Positions 45,929 through 57,317 of a stretch of DNA of 64,000 bases are shown piece after piece. Origin of the DNA: Ptychodera flava (taxonomy: Eukaryota > Hemichordata > Enteropneusta > Ptychoderidae); NCBI RefSeq assembly GCF_041260155.1, contig NC_091932.1, forward strand, positions 47,801,629 through 47,865,628, in the 5' to 3' direction. Under the pieces are notes generated by a model that saw only the letters and a list, made by a program, of their open reading frames with translations, made no database searches and had not been told where the DNA came from. Numbering within the stretch: the first letter of the stretch is position 1; each line of letters begins with the position of its first letter. The position numbers and the translations under genes are program-made.

Positions 45929-47500
45929 TCCATTGAAAACATATCAAAACATTCAGTCTCAAAAGGCCCAATTTTTCAGAAACACATTCAGTCTCAACTT
46001 TTGATGATTTTTCACAGGGCAACCATGGGCTCTTGTTCTACAGTAAAACACTTACTCTCTCCCCAGAGACACAATACATATTTAATTAGAGTCAAATTTA
46101 ATGGCAATTCGTACAGCAATATTTACTTTAACATCCGAGTCAGTATTGCAGGGGTGAAGGCAATATGCATGATACCTGATATTTTATTATGTTTTTGTTA
46201 TTTTTTACAGCAACTTTACTGATTACATTATAAATTTTACAGTTTTTCATAATATATGTAATGAAACTTCATAACTTGTATAGCCTCTTGATAATAGCTT
46301 TCATTATGTGTGAACACGATTGTTTGTGTACATGTGTCTGTGTGATGTTTGTGTGTCCGTTAATGAATATATATGTGTGTGTATGTGTGTCTGTGTCCGT
46401 GTGTGTATAGGTCCTACATATCAAAGATAATAAACATAGGTTGATGGATGTATAGATGAATGTACACATATTGTCTCAGTTGAAGCTTCTGGAATCAGTC
46501 AGCACTCATTTCTTTATGAATTTATGTTTTGGGGGTCTCAACAGCTTTTGTTGGGGCAGTGGGGGCTCTTAACTGGCCGATGTTTTTTGGGACCACGGAA
46601 AAAAAATGACAAAATATTGTCTCTTCCAGCCCTTCTGTCGTTAATTCTGATCGTTCGTAAAGATTTCTTTTTCTTCTTCAATGTGTCATGTATTTGTCGG
46701 TCGTTTTGAGCTGTTTGCCGAGGATGAGGTAAGGTGGGCGGGTGGGGGTGGAAAGCTTTGTAGAGGAGAAAGGGTCAGCGAAGTGTTCCTGGTTGAGATG
46801 GTGATGGAGAGACTATTGGCCGGATGGTATTTTTCCAAAAAGTAACTGAAGGGCGAACAGTTTTTAACTTCCTTCCAAAATTGTTAACTTGCTATAAATG
46901 CGATAGGAGAATGCAAATTTTGCATGTAAAAAGCCCGTGGTTACTTTCTCGAAATCAGTCTGTCGGCTGCCCGTATCTGACAAAAATATTAACCTTGATT
47001 CGTTACACATGACATTAAAATCATAAATTTGAATTGCAGACAGATAGGCAAAAATCAAAGCGACGCCTTTTTATCACTGTTTATCCACTGAGTCTTCTTT
47101 GGGAGAAAAAATGTAAATAAAAATGTGATTGTACAATTATTGATATTATTCAAAGTTTCTCTGGCAACAACCCGAGAATGAAATGTTCTTTACCTCAATG
47201 ATGTTGTCCATTTATTCTCACGCTATTCATTTGATCATGTAGCTTGTGCCGTGCAAAGAAACTGTAACCGTCTCCATTTCGCATGCATCGATGAAATCTT
47301 AATATCTTCCTCATAAAGACATATTTTCATATCAAGTCTTGTTAATTGACTAAAAACTCCAGCTTCCGTTGTACGATAGAGAAAAGAGAGTGATTTAGAG
47401 TTGTGAAAGAAACTCCCTATACGATGCGTGAGGATTTTGAATTTTGCTCGCTATTAAAACTTGAGCCAACACCAGTACGTGAAAACTTGTTGAAACCATC
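45929..47500. other. Intergenic sequence with (TG)n tract
   Basis: A TGTG/GTCT-rich stretch lies at about 46310-46410. No gene recognised. Confidence 0.4.
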
Positions 47501-47509
47501 TCTACACAG

Positions 47510-48130
47510 CAAAAAAAATTTCGCCCCTGTGACATGCCCTGCACAGGCCCTGACCCAACCCTGTGGCACAGGACTGTGTCAGCAAAGACGTCCCATTGCT
47601 GTGTCAGGGGCTGATGTACAGGTCTGTATACAGTGCTGTGTACAGTGCTGTGGCAGGGTCTGAAATTTCTGCCTGTCACAGTATCTGATAAACAGGACTG
47701 TTATACAGTGTTGTGTGCACAGTGGTGTAACAGGACCTGAAATTCTGCCTGTCACAGTACCTGTACCCACAGGACTGTATACAGTGCTGTGTGCACAGTA
47801 GTGTAACAGGTGCTGAAATTTCTGCCTGTCACAGTACCTGTACCCACAGGACTGTATACAGTGCTGTGTGCACAGTAGTGTAACAGGTGCTGAAATTTTT
47901 GCCTGTCACAGTACCTGTACCCACAGGACTGTATACAGTGCTGTGTGCACAGTAGTGTAACAGGGCCTGAAATTTTTGCCTGTCACAGTACCTGTACCCA
48001 CAGGACTGTATACAGTGCTGTGTACACAGCTCTGTGGCAGGATCTGAAATTTTTGCCCATCACAGCATCTGTATCCACAGGACTGTATACGGTGTTGTTT
48101 GCACAGTGGTATAACAGAGTCTGAAAATGC
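47510..48130 (+). repeat. 77-bp minisatellite, about seven copies
   Basis: TGAAATT anchors lie at 47661, 47738, 47814, 47891, 47968 and 48045, with a variant TGAAAAT at 48122; the spacing is 76-77 throughout. Each unit contains the self-complementary blocks CTGTATACAG and TGTGCACA plus CCTGTACCCACAGG, which can fold. A diverged inverted two-copy relative is at about 19530-19760. Confidence 0.93.
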
Positions 48131-48289
48131 TGTGGTTATTATGACTTGAGTTGTACACAGAATGCTTAATGTTCTTATTGTTTTTGAACAGGAATTAACA
48201 TGTTTTCACTAAAGATGTCGAAAAAAGCCTGAATACTTTTAATCAGCCAAAAACCAAACGACACAGATATATTCCCAGTAGAAATTTTA

Positions 48290-48755
48290 TTCAGACAGAA
48301 ATACACTTACAAGTATTTACATGAAACTGGTGCTATGTTTACTTGTATAAACTTTCTGGATTGCATCATATTGTCAGTCTTTTTAAACACTGGTCATTCT
48401 AACCTCATCAAATACACCTTTCATCAACTGTCCAAAAGAGTCTGTATCAGTTATCTTCTGCAATATGCAGTCAAGGCATTCCAATGTGTCACTACAATAT
48501 GAAATTATTCAAGCGATAGTACGGATAACTTGTGTCATATTGGAAAATAAACTGTCCATTTTCCAAATTGTCTTTTCACAACAGTGGTGAAATGAAGCAC
48601 CCTCCAGAAATGTGGATGCTGCTACCAGTTTGCAACCACACAATCTAAATATAGAGCAACCAAATTTGTCATATTTGTGTATTGGGTGAAAGGTTTTCAA
48701 GAGACACCAGCTGTCATCTTCTATCTTGAAGACTTAGAAGTATTCCATACAGATC
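48290..48755 (-). CDS. Candidate 3'-terminal exon of a minus-strand gene
   Basis: On the minus strand, ACTTTCATTTCAG is followed by 13 codons (DLYGILLSLQDRR) and TGA (48714-48755). A minus-strand AATAAA lies at 48286-48291. A second, longer frame in the same exon (KIEDDSWCLLKTF..) also looks protein-like, so the true frame is unclear. It could belong to the gene whose exons lie at 58-64 kb. Confidence 0.22.
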
Positions 48756-48809
48756 CTGAAATGAAAGTACACAAAATTCCTGTTACATCAGTATGACAAT
48801 CAAATGGCC

Positions 48810-48902
48810 TTAACCCTTCCACCCCCAGTTCCCTGTATAGAGGTCCCACTTTATCATAGAAAACAATGGATTTGGGACAAACCATGGTGGTGAAAGGATT
48901 AA
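48810..48902. mobile_element. 93-bp TTAA MITE, second copy
   Basis: TTAACCCTTCCACC to GGTGAAAGGATTAA, same length and core (TGTATAGAGGTCC, AGAAAACAAT) as 10598-10690. Its right TTAA is also the left TTAA of the next MITE. Confidence 0.85.
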
Positions 48903-49240
48903 AGGGCAGTAGATGTAACTTTTGGTGTGTTTATAGTAGTTTTATTTTTGTATCAAGTGGTGTTGCTTGTTCTGTTGCCCAAAGCCAGTCAAAATATTCA
49001 TCTTATAAACACAGCCTGTATAATGTATGTATATCACATGAATTGACAAATGAATTTTAGTCTAGTAAAATTCATAAGTGAACAATAACAATGCATCTCA
49101 GACATATATGAGCTGTACTGAAAAGGACATCTATTCAGTCACTAGAACTAGAAAGTGCAGTTGACAAACTGAACAAAAATGTTAACCAAATTTAGCAATA
49201 GTTAACAAACGGTAGTTAGGTGTTAATTCAGGCAATGCAT
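48899..49240. mobile_element. TTAAAGGG-type MITE, right end truncated or decayed
   Basis: Starts TTAAAGGGCAGTAGATGTAAC, like 41115, and shares internal blocks; no matching right terminus is seen. Confidence 0.45.
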
Positions 49241-49436
49241 AGTGCTCAATATGTTTCTGTAGGGTAGAGATATATTTGGGTGTGGAACCTGTGGTGCTAC
49301 CTATACAGTCTGTTTCTTGCACTGGTAAAATCATCAGGAGATCTTATGATTTCCCAGTGCATGCAACAAACTATAGGGGTAACCACCACAAGTTCCACAT
49401 ACTCAGACACGTTACTTATCATGTGATAAATACAAT

Positions 49437-49611
49437 TATATCATACCAGTATATTGATGGCGCAAATACAGCGATCTGATTGGTCGAGACGCGAAAAGAA
49501 CCGTGGTATATTGGCGATATACCACGGCTGGCATACTCGCGAGCTCTCAGCTTGAGCAAAAATTCATTTTTGACGTTCCACGCCAGAATTTCAATATACT
49601 GTTATGATATA
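49437..49611. mobile_element. Small inverted-repeat element with central hairpin
   Basis: ATATCATACCAGTATATTGA (49437-49456) pairs with 49591-49610 at 19 of 20 positions. Inside is a perfect 11-bp hairpin CCGTGGTATAT/ATATACCACGG (49501-49527). Confidence 0.7.
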
Positions 49612-49613
49612 AC

Positions 49614-49715
49614 GACGGTATACCACTCGATTTTGACCAGTTCACTTCATATATGCACTCGCTATCGCTCGTGCATATATGTCGTGAACTGGTCAAAATC
49701 TCGTGGTATACCATC
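49614..49715. repeat. Large near-perfect palindrome, arms of about 43 bp
   Basis: Arms run GGTATACCAC..GATTTTGACCAGTTCAC..CATATATGCAC and back, around a centre at about 49665, with only a few mismatches. It directly abuts the inverted-repeat element at 49437-49611 and shares the GGTATA..CCAC motif with its hairpin. Confidence 0.88.
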
Positions 49716-50079
49716 GCTGGGTGTGCTTCATTGCTTAATTATAACTCTGCATTGAAAATGTTTGCTCTGTAGCACCCAAGAAAATCCTACTTTTGGGGAT
49801 GAAATGTTGTGCAGACACAATAAAGTATTTAAATGAGCAGATTGCTACAAGTGTAATATCCTCTCACCATATACATCATTATTAGAGGGTTGAACTTTAC
49901 TCCGGTGTGCTTTACATACGTACAGCAACCACTCAACATAAGGTATCATGGCTGCTATGGAATGGGGTTATGGTTTCTACTGCAAAGCAGATATAGGTCA
50001 ATATTTTGAGCTTTTAATTTTAAGCTTAAAACATTAAAAGAAAGGAAATATTGATGTTTGGGCTGGCCCTGTTAGCCAG

Positions 50080-50279
50080 GCTTGGAGTTTCCTGTTGCAT
50101 GCTCTATTATCGGAAGCAAGCATGAAGAACTGTGCCTGGAGAAAGACTATGCCATGCCCTATAATGCCCATAGGGATAGTAATGGCAACAAGTATGATGG
50201 TTTCAAAAAAATATTTGCCTTTGAAGGCCTATTGCACGACCTATTATTATCCATGTACTCTACTGAGCCGCCCCTCTAA
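50080..50279 (+). CDS. Candidate exon of unknown gene
   Basis: GTTAGCCAG precedes an open frame of 65 codons ending in TAA, with a protein-like composition: EELCLEKDYAMPYNAHRDSN and FAFEGLLHDLLLSMYST. There is no methionine start and no identified partner exon. It may be a terminal exon, a pseudogene fragment or chance. Confidence 0.28.
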
Positions 50280-50706
50280 ATATTTGCAGCTGGTGATAGT
50301 ACTATTTACCATTTGTGTTTCACTGATATTTTTATCTCCAAGTTGGTGATTTAACTCTTTTCTCTTGTTTGGAGAGATTATTTCTTGGATATATTTTTAC
50401 ATACACATAACTTGCAATGACTCACTAATGGACATCAATGTTATCCAACCTTTCCATCCTTGTCTGCAAATTGGGCATACTCTCCACAATGGATTACACC
50501 ACCTCCATCAGATTCACTGATGCCTCCATAAAAAGTGGCCTGTTTTTCTCCAAAGTCTCTGTGCAAATAGGAAGAACTTTAAAATTTCAGAAATTACACA
50601 CGCAAAGTTTGTTGGAAATTAACATGTAAACTACAAAACAGCCTGTCAGGCACACTGTCTTTAAGATTTCATGAATAATTCTGCACATTGAATCCACTTG
50701 ATTTTA

Positions 50707-50741
50707 TTAGTACTTTGTGCCCTGTGGGCACAAGGTACTAA
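50707..50741. repeat. Hairpin TTAGTAC..GTACTAA at the head of a dispersed repeat
   Basis: 16-bp arms TTAGTACtTTGTGCCC / GGGCACAAgGTACTAA with a TGT loop and one mismatch. It opens a repeat (about 50700-50900) containing ATCTCAGAAACGCTTCAG-like text, similar in style to the 3.1-kb repeat head. Confidence 0.75.
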
Positions 50742-51129
50742 TGTGATGGCGCGGCCCAATAGGGCTGACATAGTGGGCCGTATGCTGTGGACGCAGGTAT
50801 CTCAGAAACGCTTCAGTAACTTTTTCTGAAATTTGGTCTGGTGGTCACTTGGGCATGTATCTCAAACGGTCTTTTTTCTTTTTTTGATTGAATCATTTTA
50901 AAGTCACTTTTTTAGCTTTTTTCTGAAAACCACTATTTTCACTTTTTCCTCAAAACCACTGATTTGATTATTGTGATGTTTGGCATGGGTGTTCGTATAG
51001 TTGAAATACCGTCAGAAATGTTCAAAATTTGGTGATACATGCCTTACATTATTTTTAAACAATATTTTATCCATTTATTTTATATTTACTTGATTTTGCC
51101 TCACTTTCGCTAAAGCTACCGTCTGCGCA

Positions 51130-51400
51130 TGCGCACAACTGTAGGACAAAATCTGAGTTGAAGAATCGAAACTGACGCCATCTTGTTTCTCGGTATGGGC
51201 ACATTTTTTACATGTGAACGTTTCACTGTGTATTTCAACATGTTCTATAGTTATGAAGTTGACAGTGATGCACTTTTGCAGCTGTCGTGTATTTTTTGGT
51301 ACGAAAGGCGCCTTTGATCGACTGAAGAATGATGGCTTCCGTAGGCGATAAACACCGGTACTGGCAGGCATATCAGTTCTACTGAGGAAGTAATCCACTG
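51130..51400 (-). repeat. Diverged direct repeat, copy 1 of 2
   Basis: Matches 52347-52560 in order: GCGCATGCGCAC, TTTCTCGGT, TGTATTTTTTGG, CGACTGAAGAATGATGGC. On the minus strand one frame reads TEAIILQSIKGAFRTKKYTT. Confidence 0.6.
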
Positions 51401-51426
51401 GCCCGTATAGGTCAGGGGCTCACTTA

Positions 51427-52343
51427 GGGGAGAACCACTTGATTTCTGGGGGGGGGTATGGAGGATTTCGAGGAAAAAAAATTGTCACCAGGTACAATAA
51501 AAGACAAAGAAAAATATTCTCATAACAGACAGAAATAAAAAAGGAATTGTCACAATGCTGTTGAAATAAGCAAAATTTTGGAAACTTCATTCTCATGTAT
51601 TCTTTGCTGGCATGCTGCCAAAGGCACGCAAATGTTTTTACCACAAGTAATTCTTATGTGTTTTTTTTCAGCACTTATGATATAAGCATTCACTACTGTA
51701 CACCTCGGTGCACTTGATGTTTTCCTTCCCTTTTCTGACCCAAGAAATCATGTTTCAGGATTTCTGTTGCAATATCTCAATGGTGTAGGCAATATCTAGA
51801 TGGGACTATTTGACTTCTCTAAATCGTGAAAATTTAAAACACAAGATAGGAGTCAATAAACTAGTGTTAAAACCAATACATTATTCTCTCAATATAATAT
51901 GTTAGAAAGATTACAAGTTGACAATGAAAATTGAGGAACAACAAATATAATTAAATACAATGTATGAGTCTTGTTTCTCTGACCACAAAAGATAACATCT
52001 CCCCTGAGAACTTAAAAGGAATTGACTGTTTTAAAGAAAAGCACGTATAGTACTGATCACAGTTGATTTGCCAAAAAAGTGTTCTATAATTTTAAAGTTG
52101 TATATATAATAGACTTTCCATTTTGTTTGTCATTTGTTGGAATGTAAAATGAATAAATAAAAACATCCTGTGATATGTGAAACACTGGCTTAAATTTGAA
52201 AAATTGCACTGCTACTCCATTTGAAAAAAAAATTGATGCAGGTCTGACTGTAGAAATAAAAAAATGCTGTCTCTCTAACAAAAAAAAGTTCCCATACCCA
52301 CTTCCTGCATACCCCCCCCCCCCGAAATCAAATGGGTCTCCCC
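51427..52343. mobile_element. TTA-flanked MITE, PIF/Harbinger-like
   Basis: GGGGAGAACCACTTGATTTC plus a G-run at the left pairs with a C-run plus GAAATCAAATGGGTCTCCCC at the right. TTA flanks both ends (51424-51426 and 52344-52346). 917 bp, no transposase frame. Confidence 0.8.
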
Positions 52344-52346
52344 TTA

Positions 52347-52560
52347 ATATGCGCATGCACACATAACAAGTTATGTTTCTCGGTCAGTTGCGAATTTTGA
52401 CGTTTCAAAGGTTTAGCGTATATTTGATTGCTGTCATGTATTTTTTGGCACGAACCGCTCCTTCGATAGACTGAAGAATGATGGCCTCCGTACTCCCCAG
52501 TACCGGCGAATCCATTGCTTTTAATAGCGAGGCAATCCCACCGGCGGCCGTACTAATAGC
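52347..52560 (-). repeat. Diverged direct repeat, copy 2 of 2
   Basis: On the minus strand one frame reads MDSPVLGSTEAIILQSIEGA then VRAKKYMTAIKYTLNL and a stop, aligning with the 51130-51400 copy at protein level. Confidence 0.55.
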
Positions 52561-52739
52561 TGGGTGAGAGCGAGGGAATGCTCTGTCCTTCTACCTCCGG
52601 CCTCCATGTCATAACAAACTAGCGTCTTTTTATGTTGATATACTGTCCTTTCGACACAGCGATAACTTTTAGTTTTCTGTTGCTTATTTTGGGTAATTTC
52701 GACAGTTGTGCATTGATTTTGACATCATCTTTTACTTAA

Positions 52740-53372
52740 TAACCGTCGATGTCGGCAACTCTCTCGCTAGCCCTGCGTACGATGCTGTGTGTTAGGAACG
52801 CACACAGGGAATGCACTGCGTACGTACGCAGGGCTAGCGAGCGAGAGAGTCAGGTGCAGCCAACGAACAATGCACTTTTAAAAAGGTCCTTACTATGATA
52901 AGATATATTGTGGATGACAAATAATGTGAACTGACTAATTTTAAGTCAAGAGGGTAATTAATTAGCTGTTCATAATTTGCCCTCCCACAGAAAGTTTTTT
53001 GACTTACCCTCCCACACTCAAACTTCATTTTTACCCACTCCCCACTTATTTTTGCCTGTTTCCCCTCCCCACTGTGAATTTTTGAAGCTCCCTCGCCCTG
53101 TAGCGAAAAAAAACTTGCCAATTTCCCTGCCCTGGAAACAATTCCACTCAAAAAGTTTTTCGCCAAGCCCTGTCCCCAGGAAATCAACCGATATCCGCCC
53201 TGCCCTACAAAAAAAAACTAAATTTGCTCCCCTACCACCTAAAATATGTCCCCTGCCCTAGCAAAATTAAAATTTTCCCTGCCCTCAAAAATTGCTCCTG
53301 GAATAGCTTTTTCGATGAATAGCTCCGTTGGCTGCACCTGGAGAGTTGCCGACATCGACGGTTATTTATGAA
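52740..53372. mobile_element. Inverted-repeat element with a nested snap-back element
   Basis: AATAACCGTCGATGTCGGCA.. at about 52740-52765 and AGGTGCAGCCAACG at about 52852-52866 are the inverted counterparts of a continuous segment at about 53325-53370, so the left terminus was split. The splitting piece (about 52761-52850) is itself a hairpin: CTCGCTAGCCCTGCGTAC / GTACGCAGGGCTAGCGAG. Confidence 0.75.
52977..53290 (+). repeat. Degenerate C-rich minisatellite
   Basis: Repeated CCCTGCCCT / CCCTCCCAC followed by (A)n and TTTG..., irregular period of about 30-45 bp, inside the inverted-repeat element. Confidence 0.6.
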
Positions 53373-53559
53373 AAGTGAATAAAAGACTGGCATTTTGGAA
53401 GCGATCGAGTAGCTGAGGCGGGCAGGGATACGACTTGGGCCCAAGAACGCTGAATTTCGGCAGTAATTTGGCTTTTTACGTCAAGTCCCAAAATGGATTT
53501 GAAGTCACCGACCCTACGTACGGGTCTTTGCAGGGCTGTGGTGAGCGGGGCGAATAGCT

Positions 53560-53590
53560 GTAGCGGAACACACAGCATCGTACGCAGGGC
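53560..53590 (-). repeat. Partial second copy of the snap-back element
   Basis: AACACACAGCATCGTACGCA and GGGCTA are the reverse complement of 52770-52796 (TAGCCCTGCGTACGATGCTG..). It directly adjoins the next transposon edge. Confidence 0.6.
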
Positions 53591-53593
53591 TAA

Positions 53594-54757
53594 GGGACTG
53601 GTCAGTTTCTTCAGCCTGGGGGGGCCGGTGGATTCATGGGGGGGGTCACCCTGTTTTTGACTTTGGTGATAGGGGGGGTCACCATGTTTTGAAATGCCCA
53701 ATAGGGGGGTCAGTGTGTTTTTGAATTTTGACACAGGCTCATCATTGCCTAAAATGCTAGTGTCAGCCACAAATTTCATCATTCGTTGTATTTTTCGGCG
53801 CGCCCTTCGGGCGCGTAACTTTAAAAATCAGTCATATTTTCAGCTCGCCCCACTTTAACATGTCAAGCATACATACATCAGAGATATCTGTACGTTCCAT
53901 ATTTTTCAGTGTGCTCTACAAGCTCATTACTTTAATATATCAGACATTTTTCAGCATGCCCTTCAGGTGCATGACTTTAATATACAAGGCATATATATCA
54001 GAGATATCAGGATGTTTCATATTTTTCGACGCGCCCTTCGGGCGCCATACTTCAATAAATCAGAGATATCTTGATGTTTGCTAAGTGAAAGTGTACCGTT
54101 ATGAAGTCTGCATTTCATATGAAAAGGATGACAAAATCCTGATACTTTTCTGTTCTCTCTATGAGAATTCAGTATGAGAAAGCAACATGCACAAATATTT
54201 CACAATATATATTTGATACAGTGACTTATTTTAGAGATAGAAAAATGACAAGATATCTTTCCTTCTCATTAATGCAATTATTTTCCTTTTTGTCACAGGT
54301 TTTCTGTAGAAAGATGCTTTTTTTATGAACAAAATAACAGTTAAAAAAGGCAGTTTTTGTCATTATTAGCTGTGCTTCTATGGTTTCAATGTTACAAGAA
54401 AAGGTCCTCTCAGACACTGTACACATCAGATTTGGCTAAAAAAGCTCTCTTTGGCTCCTCAGGAGATTTAATTGGATGGTTGGCAAGTCTTAACACCCAT
54501 CAAAGTCTTTGATTCACTGCTTTTTCCTCTTTGATATTAATGATTGACATCCATTTCTGTACAACAGTTCAGGACATCTGGTTAAGCATAGAAAGTGTGA
54601 GATACATTCACAGCTCATTCAAAATACAGCTCATTCAAAATGTACTGTATTCAAACTTTAAAATTGACACTTTGAAATTCCTATCTTACAACTGACATGT
54701 CAACAATTTCATTAAAATATAGCATGACTATTTAAAATATAAATATATGTAAAATGT

Positions 54758-54820
<63 letters not shown>

Positions 54821-54976
54821 TTATGTCCACCTTTTTGTTTTACCTATGTCGCGCGCCAGGGGGGGGGGGTCACCCTGTTTTCGAAATTTGGAATAGGGGG
54901 GGTCAGCCACTTTTTGACGTTGGCAAAAAATAATCCACCGGCCCCCCCCCCCAGGCCGAAGAAACTGACCAGTCCC
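53594..54976. mobile_element. 1.38-kb TAA-flanked MITE, PIF/Harbinger-like
   Basis: GGGACTGGTCAGTTTCTTC..GCC, a G-run and CCGGTGGATT at the left is mirrored at the right, ending in CCAGTCCC. TAA flanks both ends (53591-53593 and 54977-54979). Subterminal GGGGGGTCACC..TGTTTT repeats occur at both ends; no transposase frame. Confidence 0.88.
54760..54816. repeat. (AT)n microsatellite
   Basis: Alternating AT near the right end of the TAA-flanked MITE. Confidence 0.95.
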
Positions 54977-54979
54977 TAA

Positions 54980-55960
54980 ATCCGACATGGTAATTTGGCA
55001 TGATCATCAGATCATACATGATCCGAGATTACAGTTTAGCAAGGTCACGATAACTAATGTTGTTTGTTTCACTGTCGTTTAATACCTATATTCCACTAAA
55101 GACCATTAGAATTTCCTCCTGGCTACTTTGAAATCGTGCACTGGCATGCATGTAGTTGTCAACATCACTATGCTTTAATGTACAGTAGACTCTCATACTA
55201 TGAATATATCGACTGTCACTGCATGTGTCTCCATATCATATCAAAAAATGTAGTATTGCGACGTTTGAGCTGCTAGAAGCCAGAATTTACAGTTTACGAG
55301 AAAGTTATCTTACATGTAAAACTCAGTTCTACTGTGAACAAAATGCAAGCTATGTTGTATAACTATCGTGAATAGCATAATATTTTGTACCTATCACTGT
55401 GTCAGAAAATCAGAAGGAAACAACCAGTCAGACAAACTGTGGTCAGGATGATACTGTCCAATTTTAATATTTGTCTCTCGGCACACACCAGATACTCATG
55501 ACTGTAAAACAACATTTCCATATAATTGTATATTCAGTTTTTATATTTAGTTTGCTTTTCACCATATTGTATGTCCTTCCCTGCACTACATAATTCAAAA
55601 TTAAATATTGTTTTTGGCCTATACATACTTGAGGGGTAAGCTTATTTAGTCTCATACATTAAAGATGCACTGTTGACCTACAGAGTCCAAACTTTTTATC
55701 ATTGTATTGTAGATAGGTGTACACTCCAAATACTAAGTACAAGTGTGGTGAGTGTAACAAGCAAATGTTTTTTAGTCAATGGTTCATATCAAGGTTGTTG
55801 ATACTTAGAATCCACACTTGAACTTATGCTGGAGCGGTAACCAACCAGTTCAAATGAAGAATGTGGATATCTTTGATAGCTCATTTCAGGATGGCCTGAC
55901 CAGAAATGGCAAAATTAGCTGCAAAAAATACAACATTGATGATTTCATCATAATTTCAAT
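54980..55960. other. Intergenic sequence, no gene seen
   Basis: AT-rich, only short chance frames. Confidence 0.4.
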
Positions 55961-56510
55961 ATATTACATTAAGATAAAGCCTAGGAACCTGTATACCAAA
56001 TATCAAAGCTATCAGATGAGTAACTTTTGAGAAACAAATATTTTGACCAAAAATGGCAAAAATTGACCCAAAAATACAAAAATTGAAGATTTCATCAAAT
56101 TTCAATATATCATACTGAGACAACCCCTAGGAACCTGTATACCAAATATCAAAGACATCAGACAAGTAGTTTTTGAGAAACACATTTTTGACCAAAAATG
56201 GCAAAAATTGCACCAAAAATACAAAATTGCAGATTTCGTCATATATTCAATATATCATATTTAGTTCATCTGTAGGAACCTGCATACCAAATATCAAAGC
56301 TGTCAGACGAGCGGTTTGATAAAATAAAGTTTTGACCAAAAAAGACAAAAAAATTCCTTAAAAATACAGATTTGCATATTTCATCACAATTTGAACAAAT
56401 CTAAGTTGGGTTATCCCTAGGGACCTGTATACCAAATAACAAAGCTGTCTGACCAGCAGTTGTGAAGAAGATTTTTTACCAAAAACGCCTTTTTTGGCGC
56501 TAATTTGCAT
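55960..56510 (+). repeat. Array of ~145-bp tandem units, four copies
   Basis: The anchor TAGGAACCTGTATACCAAAT or variant lies at 55982, 56128, 56273 and 56418 (spacing 146, 145, 145). Each unit adds TATCAAAGC..TCAGA and TTTTGACCAAAAA. Confidence 0.88.
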
Positions 56511-56712
56511 ATTTTCAAGAATATCAAAAAATAAAAAAAAATTGTTTCTCAAAATCATATTTTTCATCTACACAACAAATATCAAATCAAGATATTCGAG
56601 TGGACGGACGCCTCACAAACGGACATACATACATACATACATACAGACTGACAACGGACGCCGGACGGATACCCATCCCAATAGCTTCTATAGACTATAG
56701 TCTATAGTAGCT
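56510..56712 (+). repeat. Tail of the 145-bp-unit repeat with (CATA)n and terminal palindrome
   Basis: Contains GACGGACGCC, (CATA)n, GGACGCCGGACGGAT and ends in CTATAGACTATAGTCTATAG, a perfect 20-bp palindrome at 56688-56707 inside a 30-bp near-palindrome (56683-56712). Confidence 0.7.
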
Positions 56713-57317
56713 AAAAATGAACATAATGAAAGATGAAAGCTACAGACAATACACAAGCAGTATACAACAACAGTTCCCTAGCTAACCACAGTATTGACAC
56801 ACTTCAAATTATTGAACTGTGGTGCATGCATAAATCATTGTTTCAGGTTTGCCTTGACCTGAAACCACAACTTGGCATATACCTGTTTAGGCAATCCACT
56901 TCTTTATGAAAATATATTCGGATAATCTCTTGAACTAACAAATATAAACCATGTGAAACTTTCTCTGAACACTTACAAAACATAATTCTCCAAAGTCAAT
57001 GTGCAACATATAGCTGAAAGACTGTTTTTCACATTGTGATTTTAAGACCATTTTTATGTATACGGAGAAAAAAGCAGAAGACATATTTGTAAAAGGTTTG
57101 TTAAGTGACAATCATGTATGCATCTCTTGAAATTTTGTGGTTATTAGGTATAACAGTAGTGTAAGAATAGTGAGGTTAGAAAGAGTGTAGTAAAGCTAAG
57201 TTGACAGTAATTAAACTTTATAGGCCATACTACCTAGATGCTACATACCAAATTTCAAGAATTTTCACCTTGCCGTTTATGAGAAGAAGATTTTTAAAGT
57301 ATTATTTTTCTGATTTT

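Noticed and set aside
47395..47770. Frames of 60-94 codons on both strands
   Set aside because: Products of the 77-bp minisatellite, whose unit length allows long frames.
53366..53782. 138-codon minus-strand frame
   Set aside because: Crosses the boundary of two transposable elements and G-rich subterminal repeats.
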